Shown: positions 6,972 through 14,429 of the stretch, piece after piece | How positions within the stretch are numbered: position 1 is the first letter of the stretch | How the letters are laid out: each line of letters opens with the position of its first letter | Assembly (NCBI GenBank): GCA_964404605.1 | Contig: CAYOKT010000057.1 | Location: 1 to 18,769, forward strand | DNA: 18,769 nucleotides | Direction of reading: 5' to 3' | Origin: CAYOKT01 sp964404605 | Lineage (GTDB): Bacteria > Electryoneota > Electryoneia > Electryoneales > Electryoneaceae | Translations under genes and position numbers: made by a program | Notes under the pieces: model-generated | Databases searched by the model: none | Told to the model about the DNA's origin: nothing | What the model saw: only the letters and a program-made list of their open reading frames with translations

Positions 6972-7075
6972 GAGGGCGGCTGCCATGAGGAAGGAGCGAA
7001 AGCGGATGATGTTATCGGGGCGCGGGAGATTCCCGCGGGCGGGAACGGGAGGGGGGGCGCGCGATGGGGCGGCTT

Positions 7076-8242
7076 TTACCCGCGGGCGAGGCGGTGAGCG
7101 CGGCCGTTGCCGCGGCGCGCATCGATCTCCTTCACCGGGACGAGATCATCCAGCCAGTAGGCCTGGTCGTCACGGTGGAAGGCGAGGAAGCGACCGGCGT
7201 TCTCCGGTTTCGCCGCCCGGTGGTACCGGATGTAGATCCGGTGGTCGTCCACGCCGATGATTTCAACCTTGCCGGTGGCGTGGCTCATGGTGTAGCGAAG
7301 CCGCCGGCCGAGGCCGGAGACCCGGGTGAGGGACTCCTGGAAAAGCCGGTAGCCGCGTGTCAGGGGCACGCGGAAGGGCGCGTTGCCCGCCGTCGGCCGG
7401 TTGACGAACAGGTAGTAAGGGGTCGCGCCGATCTCGCTCAACCGGAGCCACAGCTCGCCGAGGACATCCGGGTCGTCGTTGATCCCGGCGAGCAGGGGGG
7501 TCTGGTTGGCGATGATCACCCCCGCCCGGAGAAGGCGGTGCACCACCTCGATCGCGGGTGTGGTCAATTCGCGGGGATGGGTGAAGTGCGACATCAGGTA
7601 GATGCGTTTGCGCGGCGTGCTGTAACGGGCGAACATCGTGAACAGGGCGCGGTCGTCCAGGAGGCGGAGCGGGTTGAAGGAGGGAACCTTCGAGCCGATG
7701 CGGATCACACCGACATGGTCGATCGCCCGCAGCCGGGCGATGAGGGCTTCCAGCCGCCCGGTGGAGAGGACGAGAGGATCGCCGCCCGAGAGCAACACGT
7801 TCTGCACCTCCGGGTGGCGGGCGATGTACTCGATTCCCTCGCTGAAGTCGACCGCGGTCTCCTCGCTGTCCGGCATGAACAGCCTCTTGCGGAAGCAGTA
7901 CCGGCAGTAGGCGGCGCAGGTCATCGTGGCGAGGATCAGCACGGTATGCGGGTACTTGTGCTGCACCCCGGGCGCGACCGTGTAGTCCGCCTCGTGGCTG
8001 ACATCGAGCTTCCCCCACTCCTCGAGTTCGTCCTCGCTGGGGATCACCAGCCGGCGGATGGGGTCCTTCGGGTCCGCCCAGTTGATCAGGTTGAGGTAAT
8101 AGTCGTTGGCACGAAACGCGTACCGTTCACAGACGGGTCGCAGGCGCCTGCGCTCCTCCTCGCTCAGTTGCGCGACCTGGTCGATTCGTCTCAGGTAGCG
8201 CACCCTGCGTGGGTGGCGGATGTCGGCCTGCCCGCGAAGCAT
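7076..8242 (-). CDS. KamA-family radical SAM protein (lysine 2,3-aminomutase-like, substrate uncertain)
   Basis: A 388-residue predicted cytoplasmic, PLP- and SAM-dependent enzyme. The [4Fe-4S] motif is CAAYCRYC (Cys109, 113, 116), followed by FRKR as in lysine 2,3-aminomutase. NVLLSGGDPL (148-157) is the family SAM-binding strand, and Lys325 in HATGK sits where the aminomutase has its PLP lysine. Two differences matter: YYLFVNRPTAGNAPF replaces the YYxxxCD segment, and TMSHATGK replaces the DAPGGGGK segment. The two Asp residues that bind the lysine side chain in the clostridial enzyme therefore appear absent. It also lacks that enzyme's Cys-containing C-terminal extension. EpmB, which acts on lysine for EF-P modification, is another relative. 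A different amino-acid substrate is possible. The start at 8242 has GGAGGG seven bases upstream. The gene lies downstream of a leader containing a terminator (8332-8366). Confidence 0.85.
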   Translation of the reverse strand: MLRGQADIRHPRRVRYLRRIDQVAQLSEEERRRLRPVCERYAFRANDYYLNLINWADPKDPIRRLVIPSEDELEEWGKLDVSHEADYTVAPGVQHKYPHTVLILATMTCAAYCRYCFRKRLFMPDSEETAVDFSEGIEYIARHPEVQNVLLSGGDPLVLSTGRLEALIARLRAIDHVGVIRIGSKVPSFNPLRLLDDRALFTMFARYSTPRKRIYLMSHFTHPRELTTPAIEVVHRLLRAGVIIANQTPLLAGINDDPDVLGELWLRLSEIGATPYYLFVNRPTAGNAPFRVPLTRGYRLFQESLTRVSGLGRRLRYTMSHATGKVEIIGVDDHRIYIRYHRAAKPENAGRFLAFHRDDQAYWLDDLVPVKEIDARRGNGRAHRLARG

Positions 8243-8331
8243 ATGTCAGCCCTCCGTGCGAATAGATTCGGCTCCCAGTTGACCGGTTCACCTGGATCCG
8301 CCCCGGCCGGCAACGCCCCGGAAGGACAAGT

Positions 8332-8366
8332 AAAAACCACCCGTCACCATATCGCGGCGGGTGGTT
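8332..8366 (-). terminator. Intrinsic terminator upstream of the kamA-like gene
   Basis: A perfect 9-bp stem, AACCACCCG and CGGGTGGTT (8335-8343 with 8358-8366), has a 14-base loop. On the minus strand the stem runs into TTTTTA; on plus there is no T-run. It therefore ends a minus-strand transcript that begins upstream of 8366. It sits 90 bases before the kamA-like start codon, so it either ends a separate small RNA or attenuates kamA transcription. Confidence 0.7.
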
Positions 8367-8453
8367 GAAACAGACAGGAGTGTCAGCAGCGAGGCGCGAC
8401 TTCGAAGTCTTCCCTTGGCGTGGAGCGGTACCCGATACCACGACACAGTCTTC
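8332..8453 (-). ncRNA. Candidate small RNA or attenuator leader
   Basis: The stretch lies between a possible promoter (8460-8488) and the intrinsic terminator (8332-8366), about 120 nt, with no coding potential that I trust. Before the terminator it has three small stem-loops: CGTGG with CCACG (8419-8423 and 8438-8442), the 12-base palindrome GACTTCGAAGTC (8398-8409), and GACA with TGTC (8373-8376 and 8381-8384). It matches no RNA family I recognise. The start at 8453 is estimated from the -10-like element. It may be an independent sRNA or the 5' leader of the kamA-like mRNA. Confidence 0.4.
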
Positions 8454-8459
8454 ACTTTA

Positions 8460-8488
8460 TTAATACGCAATTCAGCCGTGTGATGCAA
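8460..8488 (-). promoter_or_regulatory. Possible sigma-70-type promoter for the small RNA / kamA leader
   Basis: On the minus strand TTGCAT (8483-8488), a 17-base spacer and TATTAA (8460-8465) give a weak housekeeping-type promoter in the only AT-rich patch of the gap. The -35 element lies inside the Crp/Fnr-type palindrome, so a bound regulator would probably block it. Confidence 0.35.
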
Positions 8489-8494
8489 ATCACA
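8479..8494. promoter_or_regulatory. Crp/Fnr-family binding site (perfect TGTGA-N6-TCACA palindrome)
   Basis: The sequence TGTGATGCAAATCACA is identical in both half-sites to the consensus of E. coli CRP (TGTGA, six bases, TCACA) and extends to TGTGAT/ATCACA. It lies in the non-coding gap between two divergent genes, 110 bases before the amidase start and 237 before the kamA-like start. No regulator gene of this family is in the window, so the binding protein is inferred from the site alone. Confidence 0.5.
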
Positions 8495-8604
8495 GAGAGA
8501 CGCTTTCCCCTCTCCCGACAGGCGTTCCGGCGGGTGCGGCGGCCCACCCCCGGGCGGGCGGGGTCTCTTGCGCCCTCTCGTGGTCCTGACTACCTTCACG
8601 CCTT

Positions 8605-10095
8605 ATGAGACGTGCTCTCCTCGCCGTGGGAGTGGTGCTTGCGGCTTTCGCCCTTGGCGCCCAGACCCCCTCCGAACGCTGGACCGTGATCCGTAACGGT
8701 GCCCCGGCGGGGTCCGCCCCGGCGCGCCTGTTTGGGGAGGTCGAAACCATCGATGCCCTCTCGCTCTGCGATGCCCTCGGCATCGCCTATCAGCGCGACG
8801 AGAGCGGGCGGTACATCCTCCTCATCCCGGAGCAGCCGGTGACCCTGGTGCCGGACGGCGCCTTCGCGCAGGTCGGGGTGGAGATCGTCCACTTTCCCCT
8901 GCCCGTGGTCCGCGACGGCGTGCGCCTCTTCGTTCCCGGGGAGTTCCTCCTCGACCTGCTCCAGCGGTATGCTCCGGGCACCCTGCGCATCGACCGCGCC
9001 GCCCGCCGGATCGAGTGGGAACGCCCCGCCTCCGACGTGCTCGAGCTGGAGGCGCATCGCGAGGAAAATGCGGTGGTGTACCGCATCACCCTCGCCTATC
9101 CCTATCCCGTGCACCTTGAACCGGTCGATTCGACCCGGCTGGAACTCGTGATCGAGGGTGCCAGGCTCGGCGGCGGGGCGCTCACCATCTCCGGCGACAG
9201 CGCGCTGACCGCCCGGGTGCTGTGGGATGCGAAACGGGGGCGGGCGGTGATCCTCTCCCGGGTGCCCCTCTATGGCGCGCGCCTGCAGGGGCCGGACCTG
9301 TCCTGCCGGATCACGGTGCGCCTGCAGCCGGCGGAGGAGAACGGGAACGGCCCCCTGGCTTACGGCGACACCCCGGTGGAGGAGGAGCTGCGGGAGGCGA
9401 AGCGGAGCTGGCGGATCGACAAGATCGTCATCGACCCCGGGCATGGGGGAAAGGATCCCGGCGCCGTCGGCCGGAAGAAGACCCGGGAGAAGGACATCGC
9501 GCTCGACATCGGCCTGCGGTTGCGCAAGGCGCTCCGCGAGCGGTCCCGCGCGGACGTGTTGATGACGCGCGATGATGATACCTTCATTCCCCTCGGGGAG
9601 CGGACGCGGATCGCCAACCGCAGCGGCGGCAAGCTGTTCGTCAGCATTCACTGCAACTCGTCGCGCAACCGCAGGGCGCACGGGCTGGAAACCTACTTTC
9701 TCTCCCCGGCGCGCACCGAGCGGGCGATGAAGGTCGCGCTGAAGGAAAACTCGGTCATCCAGTATGAAGAGTCCCGCGACCAGTACAAGGACCTGACCGA
9801 GGAGAACTTCATCCTCCTCGCGATGGCGCAGGCGCAATTTGTCAAGGAGTCCGAGCAGCTCGCGGCGCTGGTCCAGAAGGAGGTACACAAGAGGACCAGG
9901 CTGATCGACCGGGGGGTGGACCAGGCCGGTTTCTACGTCCTCATCGGCGCTTCGATGCCGGCGATCCTGATCGAGACGGCCTTCATCTCGAACCCGAACG
10001 AGGAGGGGCAGCTTCGCAGCAAGGCGTTCCGCCAGAAGTTGGCGGACGGCATCTGCGATGCGATCCTCGAGTTCATCGATCGCAGCGGGACCTGA
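8605..10095 (+). CDS. N-acetylmuramoyl-L-alanine amidase (Amidase_3, AmiC-like)
   Basis: A 496-residue periplasmic zinc hydrolase that cleaves the amide bond between MurNAc and the stem peptide, typically for daughter-cell separation and wall turnover. Residues 1-20 are a signal peptide. Residues 25-140 look like a copper-amine-oxidase-N-type beta domain (ALSLCDALGI, then RLFVPGEFLLDLL). Residues 145-240 resemble an AMIN domain, which targets peptidoglycan. The catalytic domain (272-493) has DPGHGGKDPGA (zinc His280), Glu295, FVSIHCNSS (His349) and LIETAFISNPNE (catalytic Glu457). The insert around 370-410 is at the place where AmiC-type enzymes carry a regulatory helix over the active site. 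The ATG at 8605 has no clear ribosome-binding site but precedes the signal peptide directly. surE follows after 68 bases. Confidence 0.92.
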   Translation: MRRALLAVGVVLAAFALGAQTPSERWTVIRNGAPAGSAPARLFGEVETIDALSLCDALGIAYQRDESGRYILLIPEQPVTLVPDGAFAQVGVEIVHFPLPVVRDGVRLFVPGEFLLDLLQRYAPGTLRIDRAARRIEWERPASDVLELEAHREENAVVYRITLAYPYPVHLEPVDSTRLELVIEGARLGGGALTISGDSALTARVLWDAKRGRAVILSRVPLYGARLQGPDLSCRITVRLQPAEENGNGPLAYGDTPVEEELREAKRSWRIDKIVIDPGHGGKDPGAVGRKKTREKDIALDIGLRLRKALRERSRADVLMTRDDDTFIPLGERTRIANRSGGKLFVSIHCNSSRNRRAHGLETYFLSPARTERAMKVALKENSVIQYEESRDQYKDLTEENFILLAMAQAQFVKESEQLAALVQKEVHKRTRLIDRGVDQAGFYVLIGASMPAILIETAFISNPNEEGQLRSKAFRQKLADGICDAILEFIDRSGT

Positions 10096-10104
10096 GCCCG
10101 CCCG

Positions 10105-10139
10105 GCTCCCCCCCGAAAGCGGAACCGGGGGAGGGGAGC
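10105..10139 (+). terminator. GC-rich hairpin between amidase and surE (weak)
   Basis: GCTCCCC (10105-10111) can pair with GGGGAGC (10133-10139), with an alternative pairing of CTCCCCC and GGGGGAG inside it. There is no T-run, so it may slow polymerase or protect the mRNA rather than terminate fully. It leaves open whether amidase and surE are co-transcribed. Confidence 0.3.
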
Positions 10140-10163
10140 TTCACGATTCATGGTGATAATCGG

Positions 10164-10946
10164 ATGGCGGAACGAATCCTCCTGACCAACGATGACGGCT
10201 ACCTTTCGCCGGGCCTGCAGGCGCTGTACGAGGCGTTGAGCGGCGAGGCGAAGGTGACCGTCGTCGCGCCCGATCGCGAGCGCAGCGCGGTGGCGATGGG
10301 GATTACCTTGACCGACCCGCTTCGCGTCTGGCCGATCCGGGACGACGGGCTCCGGGGGTATTTCATCAACGGCACCCCGGCGGATTGCGTCAAGATCGGG
10401 TGCAGCGAGCTGATGGACGAGCCCCCGGATTACGTTTTCAGCGGGATCAACCGGGGGAGCAACGTCGGCTTGAACTGCGTCTACTCCGGCACGGTGGCCG
10501 GCGCGCTGGAGGGGGCGCTGCTCAGCATCCCCTCCGTGGCGGTCTCGCTGGCCAGCTTCCAGAGCAACGATTACCGCGGCGCGGTGAAGGTCGCCCTGCA
10601 CGTCCTCCGGAGGCTGCGGGAGGTGCCGCTGGAGCATTTCGAGTTCCTGAGTGTGAACGTCCCCCCGCTGCCGGTGGAGGAGTTGAAGGGGATCCGGGTG
10701 ACCCGCGTCGGCTACACGGTGTTCCGCGAGGTCTTCGACCGGCGCCGTGACGCCCGCGACCGGGAATATTACTGGATGGGCGGCAAGTGGACCGAGCTGG
10801 GCGACCTCGAGGAGGGCGATGACCGGGCCGTCGGGCGGGGATACGCCGCGGTGACGCCGCTCAAGGTTGACTGGACCGCGTTCGAAACCCTGCGCAGCCT
10901 GCGGGAGCGGGGCTGGGAGGAGAACTGGGCGGGGGAAGGGGGATGA
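10164..10946 (+). CDS. surE: 5'/3'-nucleotidase SurE
   Basis: A 260-residue cytoplasmic metal-dependent phosphatase that removes phosphate from nucleoside monophosphates, linked in other bacteria to stationary-phase survival. The metal-binding set is present: LLTNDDG (Asp10, Asp11), the Ser of DRERSA (Ser41) and the Asn of SGINRGSN (Asn96). VTVVAPDRERSA and YFINGTPADCVK are family signatures, and the length is typical. The last four bases overlap the guaA start (ATGA), so the two are likely translated together; both act on purine nucleotides, which may make the link functional. The ribosome-binding site before 10164 is weak (GGTGA). Confidence 0.95.
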   Translation: MAERILLTNDDGYLSPGLQALYEALSGEAKVTVVAPDRERSAVAMGITLTDPLRVWPIRDDGLRGYFINGTPADCVKIGCSELMDEPPDYVFSGINRGSNVGLNCVYSGTVAGALEGALLSIPSVAVSLASFQSNDYRGAVKVALHVLRRLREVPLEHFEFLSVNVPPLPVEELKGIRVTRVGYTVFREVFDRRRDARDREYYWMGGKWTELGDLEEGDDRAVGRGYAAVTPLKVDWTAFETLRSLRERGWEENWAGEGG

Positions 10947-12490
10947 GCGCAACCTTCGACACCGTCGTCATCGTCGATTTCGGGTCCCAGTACTCGCAAC
11001 TCATCGCCCGGCGGGTGCGCGAGGAGGGCGTCTTCGCGGAGATCCTCTCCTGCGAGGCCGGGGTGGAGGCGGTGCGGGCGAGACATCCCATCGGGGTGAT
11101 CCTCTCCGGCGGACCTTCGAGCGTGCACGAGGAGGGCGCGCCCTCCATCGACCCGGAGATCTTCCGCCTCGGGGTCCCGGTGCTCGGCATCTGCTACGGC
11201 ATGCAGTTGATGGCGCTGCTCCTCGGGGGGCGGGTGGTCCCGAGCGAGCTTCGCGAGTACGGCCGGCGCGAGGTCGATGTCCTGGAGGGCGGGGGGACCC
11301 CTCTCGCGGGGATCGAGGGCGGCACCCTGACCTGGATGAGCCACGGCGACCGGATCGAGGAGCTGCCGGAAGGCTTCCGGGTCGTCGCCCGCAGCGACAG
11401 TTGCCCGGTGGCCGCGATGGCCGACGAGGCGCGCCGCCTCTACGGCGTGCAGTTCCACCCCGAGGTCCGCCATACCGCGCGCGGACAGGAGATCCTGCGC
11501 CGCTTCCTCTTCGAGAGCTGCGGCGCCTCCGGCGGCTGGTCGATGGGCGCGTTCGAGGTGGAGGCGGTCCGCCGTGTCCGCGAGCAGGTGGGCGACGGCG
11601 TCGTCATCGGCGGCGTCAGCGGCGGGGTGGACAGCACGGTGATGGCCGCGCTGCTCGCGCGCGCCGTTGGCGAACGCTTCATCGCCCTCTTCGTTGACAA
11701 CGGGCTGCTGCGGAAAGGGGAGGCGGAGGAGGTCGCCGCCCTGCTGGGGGAACGCCTGCATGTCCGCCTCGAGGTGGTGGACGCCGCCGGCCGCTTCCTC
11801 GCCGCCCTGCGCGGGGTCACCGACCCGGAGGAGAAGCGGGTGCGCATCGGGCATACCTTCATCGAGGTCTTCGAGGAGGCGGCCGGCCGCCATGCGGACG
11901 CGCGCTTCCTCGCCCAGGGCACCCTGTACCCCGATGTTATCGAGTCGGTCAGTTTCCGCGGCCCCTCGGCGACGATCAAGTCGCACCACAACGTCGGCGG
12001 GCTGCCGGAGCGGATGAAGCTCGAGCTGGTGGAGCCGCTGCGCGAGCTGTTCAAGGACGAGGTCCGCGACCTCGGGCGGGAGCTCGGGCTGCCGGAGTCG
12101 ATCGTCGGGCGGCATCCCTTCCCGGGGCCGGGGCTCGCGGTGCGCATCCTCGGCGAGGTGACCCCCGAACGGCTCGCCGTGCTGCGCGAGGCGGATGCGA
12201 TCTTCCTCGAGGAGCTGCGGGCGGCCGGTTGGTACGACAAGGTCAGCCAGGCGCTGGCGGTGCTGCTCCCGGTGCGCAGCGTGGGGGTGATGGGCGACGC
12301 CCGCACCTACGAGCACGTGGTCGCCCTGCGTTCGGTGGACACCTGGGACTTCATGACCGCCGATTACAGCCCGCTGCCCCATGACCTCCTCGGGCGGGTC
12401 GCGACCCGTATCATCAACGAGGTCAAGGGGGTCAACCGGGTGGTCTATGACATCAGCAGCAAGCCCCCGGCGACGGTGGAGTGGGAGTAG
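10943..12490 (+). CDS. guaA: GMP synthase (glutamine-hydrolysing)
   Basis: A 515-residue cytoplasmic enzyme that converts XMP, ATP and glutamine to GMP, the last step of de novo guanine nucleotide synthesis. The N-terminal class I glutamine amidotransferase has nucleophile Cys84 in GICYGMQ, and His172/Glu174 in VQFHPEV. The ATP pyrophosphatase domain begins with the PP-loop SGGVDS (226-231). The C-terminal dimerisation and XMP-binding domain carries HPFPGPGLAVRILGE and ends in the conserved KPPATVEWE. Full length and all key residues are present. The start overlaps surE by four bases and has a strong G/A-rich ribosome-binding site. The next gene begins 37 bases after the stop, consistent with one transcript. 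Confidence 0.97.
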   Translation: MSATFDTVVIVDFGSQYSQLIARRVREEGVFAEILSCEAGVEAVRARHPIGVILSGGPSSVHEEGAPSIDPEIFRLGVPVLGICYGMQLMALLLGGRVVPSELREYGRREVDVLEGGGTPLAGIEGGTLTWMSHGDRIEELPEGFRVVARSDSCPVAAMADEARRLYGVQFHPEVRHTARGQEILRRFLFESCGASGGWSMGAFEVEAVRRVREQVGDGVVIGGVSGGVDSTVMAALLARAVGERFIALFVDNGLLRKGEAEEVAALLGERLHVRLEVVDAAGRFLAALRGVTDPEEKRVRIGHTFIEVFEEAAGRHADARFLAQGTLYPDVIESVSFRGPSATIKSHHNVGGLPERMKLELVEPLRELFKDEVRDLGRELGLPESIVGRHPFPGPGLAVRILGEVTPERLAVLREADAIFLEELRAAGWYDKVSQALAVLLPVRSVGVMGDARTYEHVVALRSVDTWDFMTADYSPLPHDLLGRVATRIINEVKGVNRVVYDISSKPPATVEWE

Positions 12491-12527
12491 TAACGATGCC
12501 GCCCGGTTCCGGGGGAAAGGGCAGGGG

Positions 12528-14429
12528 ATGAAGATGAAATCATGGGCCGCGGGGACGACTTCACCGGCGCGGTTGTGCCTGGTGCTGGGGCTCGCACTCG
12601 CGCTTTCGCTGCTGCCGGCGCCCCGCGTCGCGGCGGCCCGGGGGGAGATGCCGCCGGAGCTGCGCACGGCGCTCGAGCGGCTGGACGCGGGCGATGCGGA
12701 GGGGGCGCTGGCTTCCGCCGAGGCGTTGCTGGCCGCCCGGCCGGACGGTCCCTTCGCGGCGGCGGCGGCTCTTCTCGCCGGCCGGGCCGAACTCGCCCTC
12801 GGGCAGCCGGACCGGGCGCTCGCCCGCGCGCTGGCGGTGCTGGAGCGCGAGGCGGCCGGGCCGATGGCGGCCCAGGCGCATTACCTCCTCGCCACGGTCC
12901 ACGAGGCGCGGGGGGAGAGCTACGACGCCGCCCGCGAGCTGGTCGCCTGCCTGAACGCGGGAGCCCCGGAGAGGGTGGCGGCGATGGCGGCGAGGCGGCT
13001 CGCCGGACTGGCCGCCGGCCCGGTGCGCTACCGCGCCGGGACCCTGCGCGCCCTCGCCCGCAGCAGCGTCGCCCGGGCGGCGCTGGACACCCTCGCCGCG
13101 CCCCCGGCGGAGAACCCCCGCATCGGGGTTATCGTCCAGCAGGAGAGCGAGGAGGACACCACCGCCCGTGACCTGCTCGTCGGCGCCCGTGCGGCGGTGA
13201 AGGTCGATGAACAGGCGGGCGGACGGGGGGAACTGGTCGTCCGGACGGTTCCCTGCGGCGCGCCGGAGGCGGTCTTCGCCGCGAGAACCCTCGTGCGGCG
13301 GGAGGGGGTCTGGGCTCTCGTGATCTCCGGGCGGGAGAGCGATGCGATCGCCGCGGCGGTCGAAGCGCAGGCGGCGGGTATCCCGGTGGTTCTGCCCGGC
13401 CGGCGCCGCCCGGACCTGTACCTGGCCGGTCCCACGGTGTTCATGCCGGAGGCGGACTGGGAGCGCGAAGGGGCCATCGCCGCGATGTACGCCGCCGATT
13501 CGCTCCACCTGCGCACCTTCGCCGTGGTCGCCCCGGCGACCGATCTCGGGCGCTACCTGGTCGAGGGCTTCACGAAAACCCTCGAGGCCCGCGACAGTTG
13601 CGAGGTGCTGGCGGTGGAATGGTACTTCCCCGAGGAGGGGGTGAGTGTCAGCCGCCAGTTCCTCCGCATCCGCGAGATCGGCTTCCGCCGCGCCTTCCTC
13701 GACAGCCTGGGCGCGGACAGCGTGTGGCATGACAGCTTGTGGGTCGCCGATACGACGGGCGGCCGGGACACCACGCTCCTCGACAGCGCCCTGTGGAAAC
13801 GCCTGTGGAGAACCCACCTCGACAGCATCCGCCGCACACCCGCCTTCAAGGTCGGGGCGATCGACTCCAACGCCATCGAGCTGAAAACGATCGAGGGGTT
13901 GTACTTCCCCATTGAGCCCGGCACCATCGAGCTGTTCGCCCCGCAGTTCGCCTTCTACAACTTCCGCGCGGTGAAGATGGGCAACGCCGGCTGGTACGAC
14001 CCCGAGGAGCTGTACCATCAACGCCAGTACACCGAGGACCTCGTGTTCACCGCCCCCTACCGCCTGGAGGAGACCGAGGGGGTGATGGCGGAGCTGGCGA
14101 CGGAGGTCTACCGCGAGACGGGCGGCGCGGTTCACCCCTGGAACATCCGCGGCTTCGACGGCGTGCGCATGCTGCTCACCGCCGCCGGTGGGCGCAGCGG
14201 CCCGGCGGGCACGGCCGAGGGGTTGAAACGGCTGAAGACGCTGGACCTCGCGGCAGGGCGGCAGGTGTTCGACAGCCGTCGGCATGTCGGGCTCGGGATG
14301 TGGCTGCTCACCGTGGTGGAGGGCGCGGTGAGGGTCGAGGACCCCGCCCGCCGCCGCCTGCTGCTCTCCCCCCCCGCGGATCTCGATGAGAGCGCGGGCG
14401 CGGGACGCTCCCCGGGGAGGCGCCGGTGA
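12528..14429 (+). CDS. TPR plus periplasmic-binding-protein-fold protein, PBP-activator-like
   Basis: A 633-residue exported protein. Residues 1-36 are a signal peptide (Leu/Ala core ending PRVAAA). Residues 40-185 are Ala/Arg-rich helical pairs of TPR type (ALERLDAGDAEGALASAEAL and similar). From residue 199 (IGVIVQQ) to about 560 it resembles the type 1 periplasmic-binding-protein fold: GVWALVISGRESDA, AGIPVVLPG, then LRTFAVVAP with DLGRYLVEGF. TPR plus this fold is the architecture of LpoA-type penicillin-binding-protein activators and also of some ABC substrate-binding proteins. The neighbours, amidase and uppP, favour the wall role. An Asp/Ser/Trp-rich insert (about 388-435) replaces the expected loop before a late strand. 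The start could instead be the ATG at 12534, which has AGGGG at ideal spacing. The gene overlaps uppP by four bases. Confidence 0.75.
   Translation: MKMKSWAAGTTSPARLCLVLGLALALSLLPAPRVAAARGEMPPELRTALERLDAGDAEGALASAEALLAARPDGPFAAAAALLAGRAELALGQPDRALARALAVLEREAAGPMAAQAHYLLATVHEARGESYDAARELVACLNAGAPERVAAMAARRLAGLAAGPVRYRAGTLRALARSSVARAALDTLAAPPAENPRIGVIVQQESEEDTTARDLLVGARAAVKVDEQAGGRGELVVRTVPCGAPEAVFAARTLVRREGVWALVISGRESDAIAAAVEAQAAGIPVVLPGRRRPDLYLAGPTVFMPEADWEREGAIAAMYAADSLHLRTFAVVAPATDLGRYLVEGFTKTLEARDSCEVLAVEWYFPEEGVSVSRQFLRIREIGFRRAFLDSLGADSVWHDSLWVADTTGGRDTTLLDSALWKRLWRTHLDSIRRTPAFKVGAIDSNAIELKTIEGLYFPIEPGTIELFAPQFAFYNFRAVKMGNAGWYDPEELYHQRQYTEDLVFTAPYRLEETEGVMAELATEVYRETGGAVHPWNIRGFDGVRMLLTAAGGRSGPAGTAEGLKRLKTLDLAAGRQVFDSRRHVGLGMWLLTVVEGAVRVEDPARRRLLLSPPADLDESAGAGRSPGRRR

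Larger units (their letters stand above)
8243..8604. other. 362-base non-coding divergent region between kamA-like and amidase genes
   Basis: No convincing coding frame lies here; frames crossing it have no ribosome-binding site and odd composition. From the kamA-like side it contains an intrinsic terminator facing that gene (8332-8366), several small stem-loops (8373-8442), an AT-rich patch with a possible minus-strand promoter (8460-8488) and a Crp/Fnr-type palindrome (8479-8494). Positions 8500-8604, before the amidase start, are very GC-rich, and I see no clear promoter or ribosome-binding site in them. Confidence 0.7.

Noticed and set aside
7021..7037. Hairpin CGCGGGA / TCCCGCG after the kamA-like gene as a terminator
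   Set aside because: The 7-bp stem is perfect, but no T-run follows on the minus strand and such GC hairpins are common by chance here. Kept only as a weak possibility.
8418..8442. A T-box-like string (GGGTACCGC on the minus strand) before the terminator
   Set aside because: It resembles part of the T-box UGGNACCGCG, but the UGG is changed to GGG. There is no room for a Stem I and specifier loop between the predicted promoter and this point, and the terminator stem does not overlap it as an antiterminator would require.
8332..8453. A lysine riboswitch upstream of the kamA-like gene
   Set aside because: Gene content made this worth checking, but the conserved L-box core sequences are not present and the region is too short for the usual aptamer of about 175 nt.
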